This document shows positions 47,578-58,617 of a stretch of 64,000 nt of DNA, in pieces. The DNA is taken from positions 45,394,714 to 45,458,713 of the forward strand of contig CM049320.1 of NCBI GenBank assembly GCA_026874595.1. Reading direction: 5' to 3'. The DNA comes from Sipunculus nudus (lineage: Eukaryota > Annelida > Sipuncula > Golfingiida > Sipunculidae). The position numbers were made by a program, and so were the translations under genes. How positions within the stretch are numbered: position 1 is the stretch's first letter; every line of letters starts with the position of its first letter. Below the pieces are notes generated by a model, which had not been told where the DNA came from, did no database searches, and was given only the letters and a program-made list of their open reading frames with translations.

Positions 47578-47758
47578 GAAACCCAGATTCTGGTGTGTTT
47601 AATTTGTGTGAAATAATCTGTAAAATACTTAACAAATTAAAATCCTGGTCTGCAGGTTCCTTTACAGTAGCATTGAAATCAGACGTAAGTAAATGTCATA
47701 AAATAACGTAGTGAACAACAGTTTTTGGGTGCCTCTTGTTGGCTGTTGTCAAGATTAA
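47578..47758. other. Short unassigned stretch
   Basis: No gene or known repeat recognised. Confidence 0.4.
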
Positions 47759-49772
47759 ACTAGAAATTTCTGGCATTGGAGATACCTTAGTATCCCCAGA
47801 CATATAATAGGCTCCTGTGACCTTCACCTTTGATCTTGTGACCTAAAAATGGATAGGGGTCTTCCTTTATCAGCAGCAACTATATGTGCATGATGAAAGG
47901 TCTGAGATGAAAAGTTCGGCTGAAAATGCACCCACAATCTTTTCAAAGATGCGTTTCCTGTGACCTTGACCTTTGACCTCGTGACCTCAAATTCATTACG
48001 AATCTTGTTTCATTGATGGGCCATATATAAGTCAAGTTTGAAACCAATATATCAATCCAAGCTGGAGTTATCATCAGGAAATGAATTTTTGGACAGATGG
48101 CTCCTGTGACCTTCATCTTTGACCTTGTGACCTAAAAATGGATAGGGGTCTTCCTCTATTGGCAGAAAAACTATATGTGCAAGATAAAAGGTCTGAGATG
48201 TAAAGTTTGGCTGAAAAGGCATCCACAATTTTTTCAAAGATATTTGTCCTGTGACCTTGACCTCAATATCAATAGGAATCTTGTTTTATTGATGGGCAAT
48301 ATGTAAGTCAAGTTTGAAACCCATGTATCATTCCAAGCTGGAGTTATCATCAGGAAATGAATTTTTGGAGAGATGGCTCCTGTGACCTTCACCTTGGACC
48401 TTGTGCCATTAAAAAGATTAAGAGTCTTCTTCTATTGGCAGGTGAACTGTATGTTTCAGATAAAAGGTCTGAGATGAAAAGTTTGGCCGAAAATGCATCC
48501 ACAATCTTTTCAAAGATGTGTGTCCTGTGACCTTGACCTTTGACCTCATGACCTCAAAATTAATTGAGGTCTTGCTTTAATGATGGGCCATATATTTCAA
48601 ATCCATATATCAATCCAAGCTGGAATTATCATCCCAGAACCTAATTTTTGGACAGATGGCTCCTGTGACCTTCACCTTTGATCTTGTGCCATCATAATGG
48701 ATCAACAAAATGGATAGGTTTCTTCCTCTATTGGCTGGTGAACTATATGTGCAAGATAAAAGGTCTGAGATGAAATGTTTGGCTGAAAATGCATCAACAA
48801 TCTTTTTAAAGATATGTCCTGTGACCCTGACCTTTGACCTCATGACCCCAAAAATCAATTGGGGTCTGGCTTTTTTATTGGATATATATAAAAGTCAAGA
48901 TTGAAATCCATACATAAAAAAGCTGGAATTTTCATCTTGAAACTAATTTTTTGGACAGGTAGCTCCTGTGGCCTTGACCTTTGATCTTGTGACCCAAAAT
49001 TGATATGGATCATCCACTATTGGCAAGTGAGCTATATGTTCAAGAAGGAAGATCTCAGATGAAAAGTTTGGCTTAAAATGCATCCACAATATCTTTAAAG
49101 ATGTGAGTCCAGTGACCTTGACCTTTGACCTCATGACCCTAAAACCTAGAGGGTTCTTACTTTAGTCACGTTTGAAATCCATATGGCTTTCAACACTGGA
49201 GATAACATTAGGGGAGTGTGATTTTCAACCAAATATTGAAATATTAAAGGTCTAGGCCACTCTCATGGTAAAGGTCATGACCCAAATTTAAATAGACCTA
49301 ATCCCATAACCCATCTGTCTACATGTTCATAATATGAAAGAAATCTGTCCATTAGTTTTTGACTTATAATGCTCAGAGTACTGTCAAGTGGCAATTATGG
49401 GAGTATTTGAAGGAGTAAAAACAAGAAAAGGGCAATAGGTGGCACCACCAGTTCCTGGCATATCACAAGGCTATCCAAGATCTTCGGTCACCTTGATTTT
49501 TGGACCAGTCCATGCAAGCTTACTTGAGATATTTAAGACTGTGTTATTTTCAGCAAAAATGGACCTAATCAAGGTCAAGGTCACTCTTTTAGTTAAGGTC
49601 ATGACCCCATTTTATTTAGGCTTTGTCCTCTCACCTTTATCTATACAAATGTAAAGTTTGAAAAAGATCAGTGAAATATTTTTTTAGTTATCCTGCTCAC
49701 AAATTTTTTCTGCGGTAGCAGCAGCTGGACCATCATGAAACCATATTATCCCAACTTTGTCTGGGGATACAA
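47759..49772 (+). mobile_element. Family C element, uninterrupted reference copy
   Basis: 2014 bp. ACTAGAAATTTCTGGC head, GTATCCCCAG at 47790-47799, about 280-bp units with TGACCT clusters, a GGTGGCACCACC module near 49438, end CTGGGGATAC (49761-49770) plus AA. The head hairpin has decayed relative to 24080-24096. Confidence 0.85.
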
Positions 49773-50210
49773 TGAACAAATATTTGTTCTCATCTCTGCC
49801 AAGGTTTTTATTATTACCTTCGAGCAATTTGTGCTGTTGAATGTCTCCATATAATGCTTGGTTCCTCAAAGATATCTGACAACCATTAAGATCACTTTAT
49901 CTAATTTTTGTTTTTTAATTTCTTGCCTTCACTTGTCAAATAATTTTGTTTTGTTTTTTTCCATTCTAGGTGTACTTATAGTGACAAGGTCAGGGGTCAG
50001 AAATGACAGGCACCATTCTTGAATTTGTTGAACTGTCCCCATTCATGTAATTTATAATACAGAATGCAGATCATGTTTTTATTATAATATAGAAACTGGT
50101 CCAGATCGAACATGACCAATTTAAAACAAGCACCTGGTTAGTATGTAAATTCATTTATTTTGTTTACAAGCCTTTAACTTGGTGCACCTGCTCATTCTTT
50201 CACCTCTTTT
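49773..50210. other. Probable intron sequence
   Basis: No recognised repeat or coding sequence; lies between helicase exons. Confidence 0.4.
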
Positions 50211-50935
50211 CATTATGGCTGTCATATGGATATTGATTCAGGTACACAACATGGTCATTATGGCTGTCATATGGATATAGATTCAGGTACACACCATGGT
50301 CATTATGGCTGTCATATGGATATAGATTCAGGTACACAACATGGTCATTATGGCTGTCATATGGATATTGATTCAGGTACACAACATGGTCATTATGCCT
50401 GTCATATGGATATAGATTCAGGTACACACCATGGTCATTATGGCAGTCATATGGATATAGATTCAGGTACACACCATGGTCATTATGGCTGTCATATAGA
50501 TATAGATTCAGGTACACAACATGGTCATTATGGCAGTCATATGGATATAGATTCAGGTACACAACATGGTCATTATGGCTGTCATATGGATATAGATTCA
50601 GGTACACACCATGGTCATTATGGCTGTCATATGGATATAGATTCAGGTACACAACATGGTCATTATGGCTGTCATATGGATATTGATTCAGGTACACAAC
50701 ATGGTCATTATGCCTGTCATATGGATATAGATTCAGGTACACACCATGGTCATTATGGCTGTCATATAGATATAGATTCAGGTACACAACATGGTCATTA
50801 TGGCTGTCATATGGATATAGATTCAGGTACACAACATGGCCATTATGCCTGTCATATGGATATAGATTCAGGTACACACCATGGTCATTATGGCTGTCAT
50901 ATGGATATAGATTCACGTACACAACATGGTTTAAT
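50211..50935. repeat. 45-bp minisatellite, 16 copies
   Basis: Unit GGTCATTATGGCTGTCATAT plus GGATATAGATTCAGGTACACAACAT. Because 45 is divisible by 3, both strands stay open (plus strand repeats HYGCHMDIDSGTQHG; minus strand YLNLYPYDSHNDH). No start context, domain or flanking exon supports translation, so I treat it as non-coding. Variant positions (CACC/CAAC, ATAG/ATTG, GGC/GCC) form a higher-order pattern: units 1-4 repeat as units 8-11. Confidence 0.9.
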
Positions 50936-51244
50936 TTTACAGCCGTCAAACAGAGGAAATCTACAAATTATCCTTGATAATTTTGGTGGTCGAAAAAAAA
51001 ATGGAGGGATTGAATATCTAGAATAAGTTTGGTATTCAGTAGTCTTTCTTCCAACAGCAGGGCATGAGAAATAGGTGGATGGACAGACAGAAGAAGGATA
51101 GATACTGAGAGAGACCAACTGAAGGACAGGGGAATACTAAAGGAACACATTTTTTAAAGAAGGGTCCAAATAAAAGAAAAAATAACATTTCATCATGAAT
51201 GATAAACATTTCAAACATGGAATAAAAAAAAAAAGGTCTCTTAC

Positions 51245-51359
51245 AGCGTTCCCCACGGATGGCATATCTGACACTGACATCTTTCATGTGAACTGCCATT
51301 TGTTCTGTCACTCTTCCAATCTGTATGGCCAGTTCATAAGTTGGTGCAAGGCAGAGGCA
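51245..51359 (-). CDS. DDX19/Dbp5-like DEAD-box RNA helicase, exon with motif Ia
   Basis: 115-base exon between TTTTTCCAG and a GTAAGA donor on the minus strand. It encodes CLCLAPTYELAIQIGRVTEQ and then VRYAIRGER, matching the motif Ia region of animal DDX19; PTYELA in place of PTRELA is typical of that subfamily. It splices in phase to 30285-30462, over 20.8 kb of mostly repeats. The exons with the Q motif and Walker A (GTGKT) should lie at higher coordinates, but I did not find them in the window. Either they lie past 64 kb, making the SAP/SWIM and THAP genes nested in an intron, or the gene is incomplete. Confidence 0.85.
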
Positions 51360-51456
51360 CTGGAAAAATATGATAATTATCAAATGTCTGGTTATTCCTT
51401 GCAGTACTAGACCACTAACATATTTTTTAAAGCAAATTTTAAAATGGCATCTAACT

Positions 51457-51490
51457 GTGTATATATATATATATATATACACACACAGAC
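51457..51490. repeat. TA/CA microsatellite
   Basis: TATATATATA run followed by ACACACACAGACACACACA. Confidence 0.8.
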
Positions 51491-51675
51491 ACACACAGTA
51501 GGGCCCCATTTCCTAAAAGCATAAGGGGACAAGCTTTTTGTTCGGAAAAACAACCTCTGGAAAAGTTCAGGGGTCTGACAGCAAGGCTGTAAGACAGTTA
51601 ATGATTAACTTAATGCCATTTTACTCAGGGAACATTGCGTTTCTTTTCAACCTACATAATTGAAGACAAATATAT

Positions 51676-52235
51676 ACAGAAGGGATCCATTGGTCACGGA
51701 GCTCAGCTGATCATGATTTATATAATCACAAAATATGATTTTGAAGAGGGGTTGACAATTACTAGCTTGTGTGGTAATATAAGCTGTATTATGAGATGAT
51801 GGTGTTTAAATCAAGTTATGAAAGATTTGGATAGAATCCTGGAACATAAAGAAGAGGACTGATGTCAATTTATATTATTTACATTTGGAAGTGGATTGTC
51901 ACTGTCACACAGTTTTTGACTTGGCCTGATGCTGCAAGTATATACCATTTTGTCATTTTTATCATGTAACTTCTATTTCACGATTATTAATCAGTTTCAG
52001 TCAAACAAAATTGTTGAAAATCCAGGATATACAAATTTCACAAATTTAAACAATGATCATAAGTATCTGTTTTTTTGGCTTTAATCTATATTAAAAAAAA
52101 TAACTATTATATTAACTTTTGAATACTTTCACATCAATCTATACACTAAACAAAGCAAGAGTCTTATGACAATTATTAACATTATAGACATCATAATGAG
52201 AACTTGTCTAAGATCTGAATTTTTATTTATATCAG
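51676..52235 (+). repeat. Family A2 5' fragment with diverged head
   Basis: ACAGAAGGGATCCATTGGTCACGGAGCTCAGCTGATC, then TTTTGACTTGG and GTATCTG...TTTTATCATG body; no end before the next head. Confidence 0.65.
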
Positions 52236-53486
52236 ACAAGTGACCCATGGGTTATGACGCTCAGCTGACTGACCAGTTGGTACTGGCAAAAATGTGATAC
52301 TAGATGGGTTTTTGATGGACCTCCCAGCATGTTAAGTTAGAAGCTTCTAAATCTAATGATTATGATTTGTGCTCTGTTAACAGATGACTGCTTTTTTGAA
52401 GGTCTCAAATAGGGGTAAAAAATGCATAAAAATTACAGGTGGCGCCACCAATCTGCAGGAACTGATGCGGCACTCCATAATCAATATCCATGCAAACAAT
52501 TATGGTGATCTCTGCATTAGTTGTTCAGATACTTCAGCTTTTGTATCAAATTTTCCATTATTCTGAGGGATATTTCGTAGGCCTATAGCTTGAAGGATAT
52601 GGGTAACAGAGACCTAATTTCAGGTTTCCAAGGAGATTTTTCATGGACCTCCCTTGATGTCAGGTAAGAAGATTCCAGGACCAGCAGTTACAATCCCTGT
52701 TAACAGATGACTGCTTCTTTGAAGGTCTCAAAAATTTGTAAAAAAATGAAAAAATACAGATGGCACCACCAGTCTGCAGGAACTGATGAAACACTCCATG
52801 ATCAATATGCATGCAAAGAATCATGCTGATCAATGCATTAATTGTTCAGATACTGGAGCTTTTGTATCACATTTTTCATTATTGTGGGTGGTACTTCTTA
52901 GCCCCATAGCTCGGAGGATATGGTTTAACAGAGACCTACTTTCAGGTTTCCAAGGAGATTTTTTTAATGGACCTCCCTAGATATGCAGTTAGAAGATTCT
53001 AAATCCAGTGGTTACGATTTGTGCCCTGCTGCTGGTCAGCCCATGGCTGGATGGCCAGGACAGCAGTTCCTACGTTGAATCCTTTTAGAGATATTCCGCT
53101 CACAAGCCCAAAGTTGAAAAATACGATAAAAATTCATTAAAAATCAGAAATTGTAGGTGGCTCCACCAAACTTGTGTAGCACGTACAGACAATCAGTTCT
53201 AATAACCATAGTAAGTTTTGTGAAAATCCACCAAATGGTTCCTGAGTAATAAACATCTAAGTGTTTTTCTATAATCAGCTCTAAAATGTAGAAAAATAGG
53301 TCAAGGTCACCCGTCTTCGAACTTGACCGAGATTTTGTCGATATACATCTTTACCGAGGAAATAAATTCTGACGGTGAATCCTTTTCAAGATATCCCGCT
53401 CACAAGGTAAAAGTTAACGGACGCCGGACGGACGGACAGCTTGGGTGACGACAATAGCCCATCAGCCAAAAGGCTGAGGGCTAAAA
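52236..53486 (+). mobile_element. Chimeric element: A1 head and cores with a different 3' end (type H)
   Basis: Head ACAAGTGACCCATGGGTTATGACGCTCAGCTG and two A1 core units with GGTGGCGCCACC. From about 53030 it changes to an unrelated 3' part with GGTGGCTCCACC, CGGACGCCGGACGGACGGAC and a hairpin at 53456-53482 (AGCCC A TCAGCC, loop AAAA, GGCTGA GGGCT) followed by AAAAA. The end has A's design but a different stem. Confidence 0.65.
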
Positions 53487-54913
53487 ACTAGATGTGGTCA
53501 GAAAATGGTCCTCAGAGGGCCCCGCATTTCTGGTAGTGCTGGACTAGTTTACATATGGGTGAAAAGTTTCAGTTAAAGATGAAAAATATGACAAACAGAA
53601 TTAGGTTTTAATCCATATGCATGAGGGAAAAAATCCTACTTGTTCAAATAACATTAAAGAAGATATGTCTGAAATAATGTGTGCAATAGAAAATCACCGA
53701 TTGTACCTTATTGCCTATATCTGATTTTGAGCAAATCTGTAGAAGACCTCATATAGGCACCAATGATCCCTGTGAATTTGAGAAAGATCCAACATGTTCT
53801 TGTTGAGCTATCGAGTGCGAAAGAAAATCAACGATTGTGCTCTAGCAGCCATATTGGAATTTCAACAGGTCTGCCATTCGATAGAGATGGAGCCCTTATA
53901 GGTACCAATCATCTCTGTATATTGGGAAAGCTGAAGTATGTTGTTGTTGAGTTAAAGCGCGTGAATGAAAATCAGCAATGGGGCTGTGGTGGCCATATTT
54001 GAATTCGGACAGGTCTGTAATTCAATAGGTCTGGAGCCCTCATATGTACCAAACATCCCTGTGAATTTGGGAAAGCTGAAGTATGTTGTTGTTTAGTTAT
54101 TGCATGCAAAAGAAAATCAGCAATGGGGCTGTGGTGGCCATATTGGAATTCAGACAGGTCTGTAATTCAATACATCTGGAGCCCTAATATGTACCAATAA
54201 TCCCTGTGAATTTGGGAAAGCTGAAGCATGTTGTTTTTGAGTTATCCTGTGGGAAAGAAAATCAGCAATTGGGCTGTGGCAGCCATATTGGAATTCTGAC
54301 AGGTGTGTAATTCAATAGGTCTGTAGCCCTCATATGTACCAATCATGCCTGTTAATTTGGGAAAGCTGAAGTATGTTGTTGTTGAGATATTGTGCGTGAA
54401 AGAAAATAAGCGACTAAGCTGTGTGGCCATACTGGAATTCCGACAGGTCTCTAATTCAATAGGTCTGGAGCCCTTGTATGTACAAATCATCCCTGTGAAT
54501 TTGGGAAAGTTAAAGTATGTTGTTGTTGATTTATTGCGTGCGAAAGAAAATCAGTGATTGGGGTGTGGCAGCCATATTGGAATTCCAACAAATCTGTTAT
54601 TCGATAGGTCTGGAGCTCTCATAGGTACCAATCATCCCTGTGAATTAGGGAAAGCTGCAGTATGTTGTTGTTGAGTTATCTCACGCGAAAGTAAATCAGT
54701 GATTGGGCTGTAGCGGCCATATTGGAATTCTGACAAGTCTGTAATTCAATAGGTCTGGAGCCCTCATAGCTACCAATCATTCCTGCTAATTTGGGAAAGA
54801 TGCAGTATGTTGTTGTAGATTTATTGAGCGCAAAAGAAAGTGTCACTGACCGAAAGACGGAAGGACAGAAGTACGGAAGGACAGACTGACACAGTGATCA
54901 CTATAGGGCCCTA
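53487..54913 (+). repeat. About eight 143-146-bp tandem repeats with ACGG-type tail (family F)
   Basis: Starts ACTAGATGTGGTCAGAAAAT, the same first six bases as families C and D. TTTGGGAAAGCTGAAGTATG markers at about 53776, 53920, 54060, 54205, 54347, 54492, 54637 and 54782. Ends in GACGGAAGGACAG and GATCACTATAGGGCCCT without the usual hairpin. Confidence 0.7.
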
Positions 54914-55708
54914 ACAAGGGATCTATACGTCACGGGGCTCAGCTGTTATTTTTAATCATAAAACATGATTTGGAAGAAGGGGTAGACAAATGTTGGTTTT
55001 GTGTGGAAATATAAGCTGATTTATGAGGATGATGGTGTTTAACTCAAGTTATGTAAAGATTCTGATAAAATTCTTGGAGAGGGAAGAGGGCTGGTCATTT
55101 ACATTATTAACATTTGGAAAAGGAGTGCTATTTTCACACAGGTTTTGACTTGGACTAATAACTTTATCTATAAGCAGCAGAAATTTTTGAAAAAAAAAAT
55201 GTCCACTATAAGTCATGTTAATTATCATGCTTCTTACAAAGGAGTTAACTGTTATTCAATAATTACAGGTTCCCTATACCCAAGAGTAGCACAAGCACAA
55301 AAGATATGAGTTTAACTATTTACTAAAATATTTATTGCAATTATTGGGCTAAATATAATTTAAATTAAAAAATACTAATAGTATCATCTGAAAAGATTTT
55401 TTAAAATAATATATTTGAAATAAATGAAAATGAAAATAATATTATAAAAGTATTCATTGCATTCATGAATACATTTTTAAAGTATTTGCACTTGTATTCA
55501 AATACTTTTTTTTAACTGTATAAGTATTTGTATTCATTTTCATGATGGAACTAATGAATATTTGTATTTATATACAAATACAATTATAAAGTATTCACTT
55601 AATGTCTCGTATTTATTCAGTTTCAGTCAAATGAAACTGTTGAAAATCAAGGATATAAAAATTTAAAAAATGATCATAAGTACCTGGTTTTATGGGTTTA
55701 ATTTATAA
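54914..55708 (+). repeat. Family A2 5' part with head
   Basis: ACAAGGGATCTATACGTCACGGGGCTCAGCTG and body as at 30.7 kb; no end found. Confidence 0.7.
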
Positions 55709-56900
55709 ACTAGTCACCCATGGACCATGACGCTCAGCTGAATTCAAGTGATGTTGAGCAATGAGCAAAATGACTGCCAGAGAGCCAAAAAATCATTAAT
55801 TTTGTGAACAGTCCTTAGAAACGTCTCGGTTAAGAGAAAACTCTCCAAGATGGATTGACATGCTCAATTTCAGACTAATACCTTGAACCACTCCTAAGAT
55901 ATGAGCAATTTTCAGCAAAAGCACATGTACGGATGGACGCCACAGGGAAACAATTTGGATGGCCCCACAAGTCCATACAACAAGATGGAGGAGTCCAAGA
56001 TATATGGACATGCACAATTTTAGGCCAATATGGCACACCACTCCTAAGAAAAGAGCATGTATTTATTCTACTGAAAAGGGAAGGTAGGTCGCACCACCTG
56101 TCTTGTTTACAAGAAAATTTTTCAAGATGGAAGGACATGCCAAATTTCAGACCAATAATTTGACCCACTCCTGAGATATGAGCAATTTTCACCCAAAGCA
56201 CATGTACGGATGGAAGCCACAGGAAAACGATTGCAGATGGCTCCACAAGTCTTGAGTACAAAATGGAGGAGTCCAAGATCTATGAATTTGGACAATTTCA
56301 GGCCAATACAGCAAATCACTCCTGAGAAAAAGCAACAATTTATCCTACAAAAACAGGAAGGTAAGTGGCCCAACCTGTGTGGCTTACGAGAAAACTCTCC
56401 AAGATGGATGGACATGCCAAATATCAAACCAATACCTTGAACCACTCCTGAGATATGAGCAATTTTAACCCAAACCACATGTATGGATAAATGCCACAGG
56501 AAAACTATTGCAGATGGCACCACCAGATGGAGGAGTCCAAGATCTATGAGTATGCACCATTTCAGGCCAATATGGCAAATCATCCCTGAGAAAAGGGCAT
56601 TTATTTATTCTACAAAACTGGGAAAGTAGGTGGCACTACCTGTCTGGTTTACAAGAAAACTTTCCAAGATGGATGGACATGCCAAATTTCAGACCAATAT
56701 CTTTAACCATTCCTGAGATATGAGCAATTTTCACCAAAAGCAATAATACTGATGGACACCACACGAAAACCACTGCAGACGGTGCCACCAGTCTTGTTTA
56801 AGAGATGTAGGTGTTGAGAATCTATGAACATGCACAATGAGGGACCGTGCAGATTTTCATGCCAGATGGCGCCTGTGTTACAAGGGTCACAGCGCTGGTT
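55709..56900 (+). repeat. Family E repeats with an A-like head
   Basis: Head ACTAGTCACCCATGGACCATGACGCTCAGCTG. Then about four modules near 290 bp: CACATGTACGGATGGA, GGCCCCACAAGTC-type segment, CAAGATGGA..GACATGCC, AATTTCAGACCAATA, CACTCCTGAGATATGAGCAA. Related modules recur at 63.65-63.99 kb. Confidence 0.7.
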
Positions 56901-56990
56901 CACATGCTGTAACAGCAGGTCGGTTTTATTAGCTGCGTAGATTGTTCGTTTTTCCTAGCGCTAACTAATTTGAGAGACTTATTTACCAAG

Positions 56991-57091
56991 ATGGAGGCCA
57001 TGTATGAAGACTGGACCCTTGAAATGACCAGAAAAGAACTGAAATGGAGAGGAGCTAAAGTTTCAGGGCGGAAAGCTGACTGCATTGAAAG
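56991..57091 (+). pseudogene. SAP-domain exon 1 of a SAP/SWIM protein gene
   Basis: ATG at 56991 preceded by TTTACCAAG. Encodes MEAMYEDWTLEMTRKELKWR and then GAKVSGRKADCIE, a SAP DNA-binding helix pair, ending at GAAAG|GTAAAT. It splices in phase to 57443 (R-LLSYDRNKNF). SAP plus SWIM proteins form a large family in molluscs and cnidarians, often with a YqaJ-type nuclease domain; I recall this from general knowledge. The exon is intact, but later exons are broken. Confidence 0.7.
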
Positions 57092-57442
57092 GTAAATATG
57101 AGCGATAATAGGTGTTTCAACCACCAAGCTGCAAGCAATGTTGATGTGAACAGGTAAATAATGAGCAAGGCTGCCCTATTTTATTGAAAAAATTAACCTC
57201 CTTAATTTGTAAATTAATTATAATACTTGCAATGAAAAGCATTCTGATATCGACGATGAAGATTGTTTATATTAGCTCACAAGTGACAAGTGACTCCATC
57301 CAACGTTCGCTGTTACCGAGAGTGCCCAGGTTAGTAAACACGATCCTAACGCCATCTCATGATGGGATGTCATGCGTGATAGTAATACAATTCATCATAT
57401 CATTTTTTCATTACTTTGTAAGACTTTTCAATTTTTCCACAG

Positions 57443-57559
57443 ATTACTGTCCTATGACAGGAACAAGAACTTCGGTGCCAACTAGACGACAATTCACCCA
57501 CATTCAAGATGAACCTGGCTCCTTATGATGAATACAAGGATCTGAACACTGGAGCTGTG
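57443..57559 (+). pseudogene. SAP/SWIM gene, exon 2 (frame broken)
   Basis: Follows TTTTTCCACAG. The joined frame reads LLSYDRNKNFGAN then meets TAG; one base over, LDDNSPTFKMNLAPYDEY continues to a likely donor at GCTGTG|GTGGGT. So there is a one-base frame change or an unusual splice. Confidence 0.6.
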
Positions 57560-57719
57560 GTGGGTTTACTTTTTCTGACCAGGGCTTATTCAAAGGGAAT
57601 TTGTTTTTATTCAAACTTATTCATACGAGGCACACACACACACATTCTGTGTAACAACAGTGAAAGCTCATATTCTTATTTATAACCATAACTTTAAAAC
57701 CTGATAAAAATAAGCATCA

Positions 57720-57721
<2 letters not shown>

Positions 57722-57761
<40 letters not shown>
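57722..57761. repeat. AT dinucleotide microsatellite
   Basis: About 20 TA units in the SAP/SWIM gene's intron. Confidence 0.9.
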
Positions 57762-57765
<4 letters not shown>

Positions 57766-57994
57766 GACATAATGATTTATTAAATGACAAATATTTCCTG
57801 GTAGGACTATAGAATTTGTTCCATTATTTATATATCTTCAATATTTATATTTTTCTTATTCCAGAGCTGATTCAACAAAAACTGTTTACTATAATATCAG
57901 GTGATTCTTTACATTTAACCACTGAATTTAAAAGGAAATATGACCTCTACACAAACAAAGTTGTACGCTGTTATGACAAGAATACATACATACA

Positions 57995-57998
57995 TATA

Positions 57999-58050
<52 letters not shown>
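57995..58050. repeat. AT dinucleotide microsatellite
   Basis: Mostly TA units, just before exon 3. The open frame across it has no domain. Confidence 0.9.
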
Positions 58051-58052
<2 letters not shown>

Positions 58053-58103
58053 ATTTTTGATGTTACCAATCATTAAAATGGACGTTTTGTTTTATATTTT
58101 TAG

Positions 58104-58528
58104 ATACCAAGAGTGACTGAGGCTGCTGCTAACCAGTACCTGATGCCGTTTGATAAGGAACTTGGGGATAAAAGACAAGCTCTGGGAATCAAGCTTTATG
58201 AGATATGTCCACTGGTCTCAAGTTGATGAGACTACCTACATTAGGGGCAACTGCAAGGCAGAAATGAAAAAAAACTGAAACATATAATGTAGACCTGAGT
58301 GTAGATAAATGTGGAAATGTCAGGCAATCTCAGTGTGAATTTGCTGCCGGCATGGGTCCACTTGCCAGCTGTAAGCATATTCTGTGTCTGCTTTTCAGTT
58401 TAGTCCAGTTCTTTCTGACAGGTGAACTCCGAACTGAGCAAACCTGTGCTAAGAAGCTCAGAACCTTTCATAGGGCAAAGAAATTCACTGGTTCACCGGT
58501 CAAAAGGGGGGATTTGTCGTTTGGTTAA
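58104..58528 (+). pseudogene. SAP/SWIM gene, exon 3 with SWIM zinc finger (two frame breaks)
   Basis: Follows TTTTTAG. IPRVTEAAANQYLMPFDKEL is in one frame, SSFMRYVHWSQVDETTYIRG in a second, and TETYNVDLSVDKCGNVRQS then QCEFAAGMGPLASCKHI in a third, the last change falling in a run of eight A. The C-C...C-H pattern (QCEF...SCKH) is the SWIM zinc finger. Order and spacing fit the family, so this is a real gene that has decayed, or an intact one with assembly indels. Confidence 0.75.
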
Positions 58529-58617
58529 ATGTCAAAATCGGTGGGTAAAAATTTAGATCAAATTGCTTGTGACAGAAGTGTAACCCATTTTAATGCAAGG
58601 TCACCACAGTGTATTTA

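Noticed and set aside
50226-51026. 266-codon frame over the minisatellite as a repeat protein gene
   Set aside because: Openness follows from the 45-bp unit and is present on both strands; no splice or start support.
55796-56583. Overlapping minus-strand frames of 81-153 codons
   Set aside because: Translations of family E modules; peptide repeats follow the DNA repeats.
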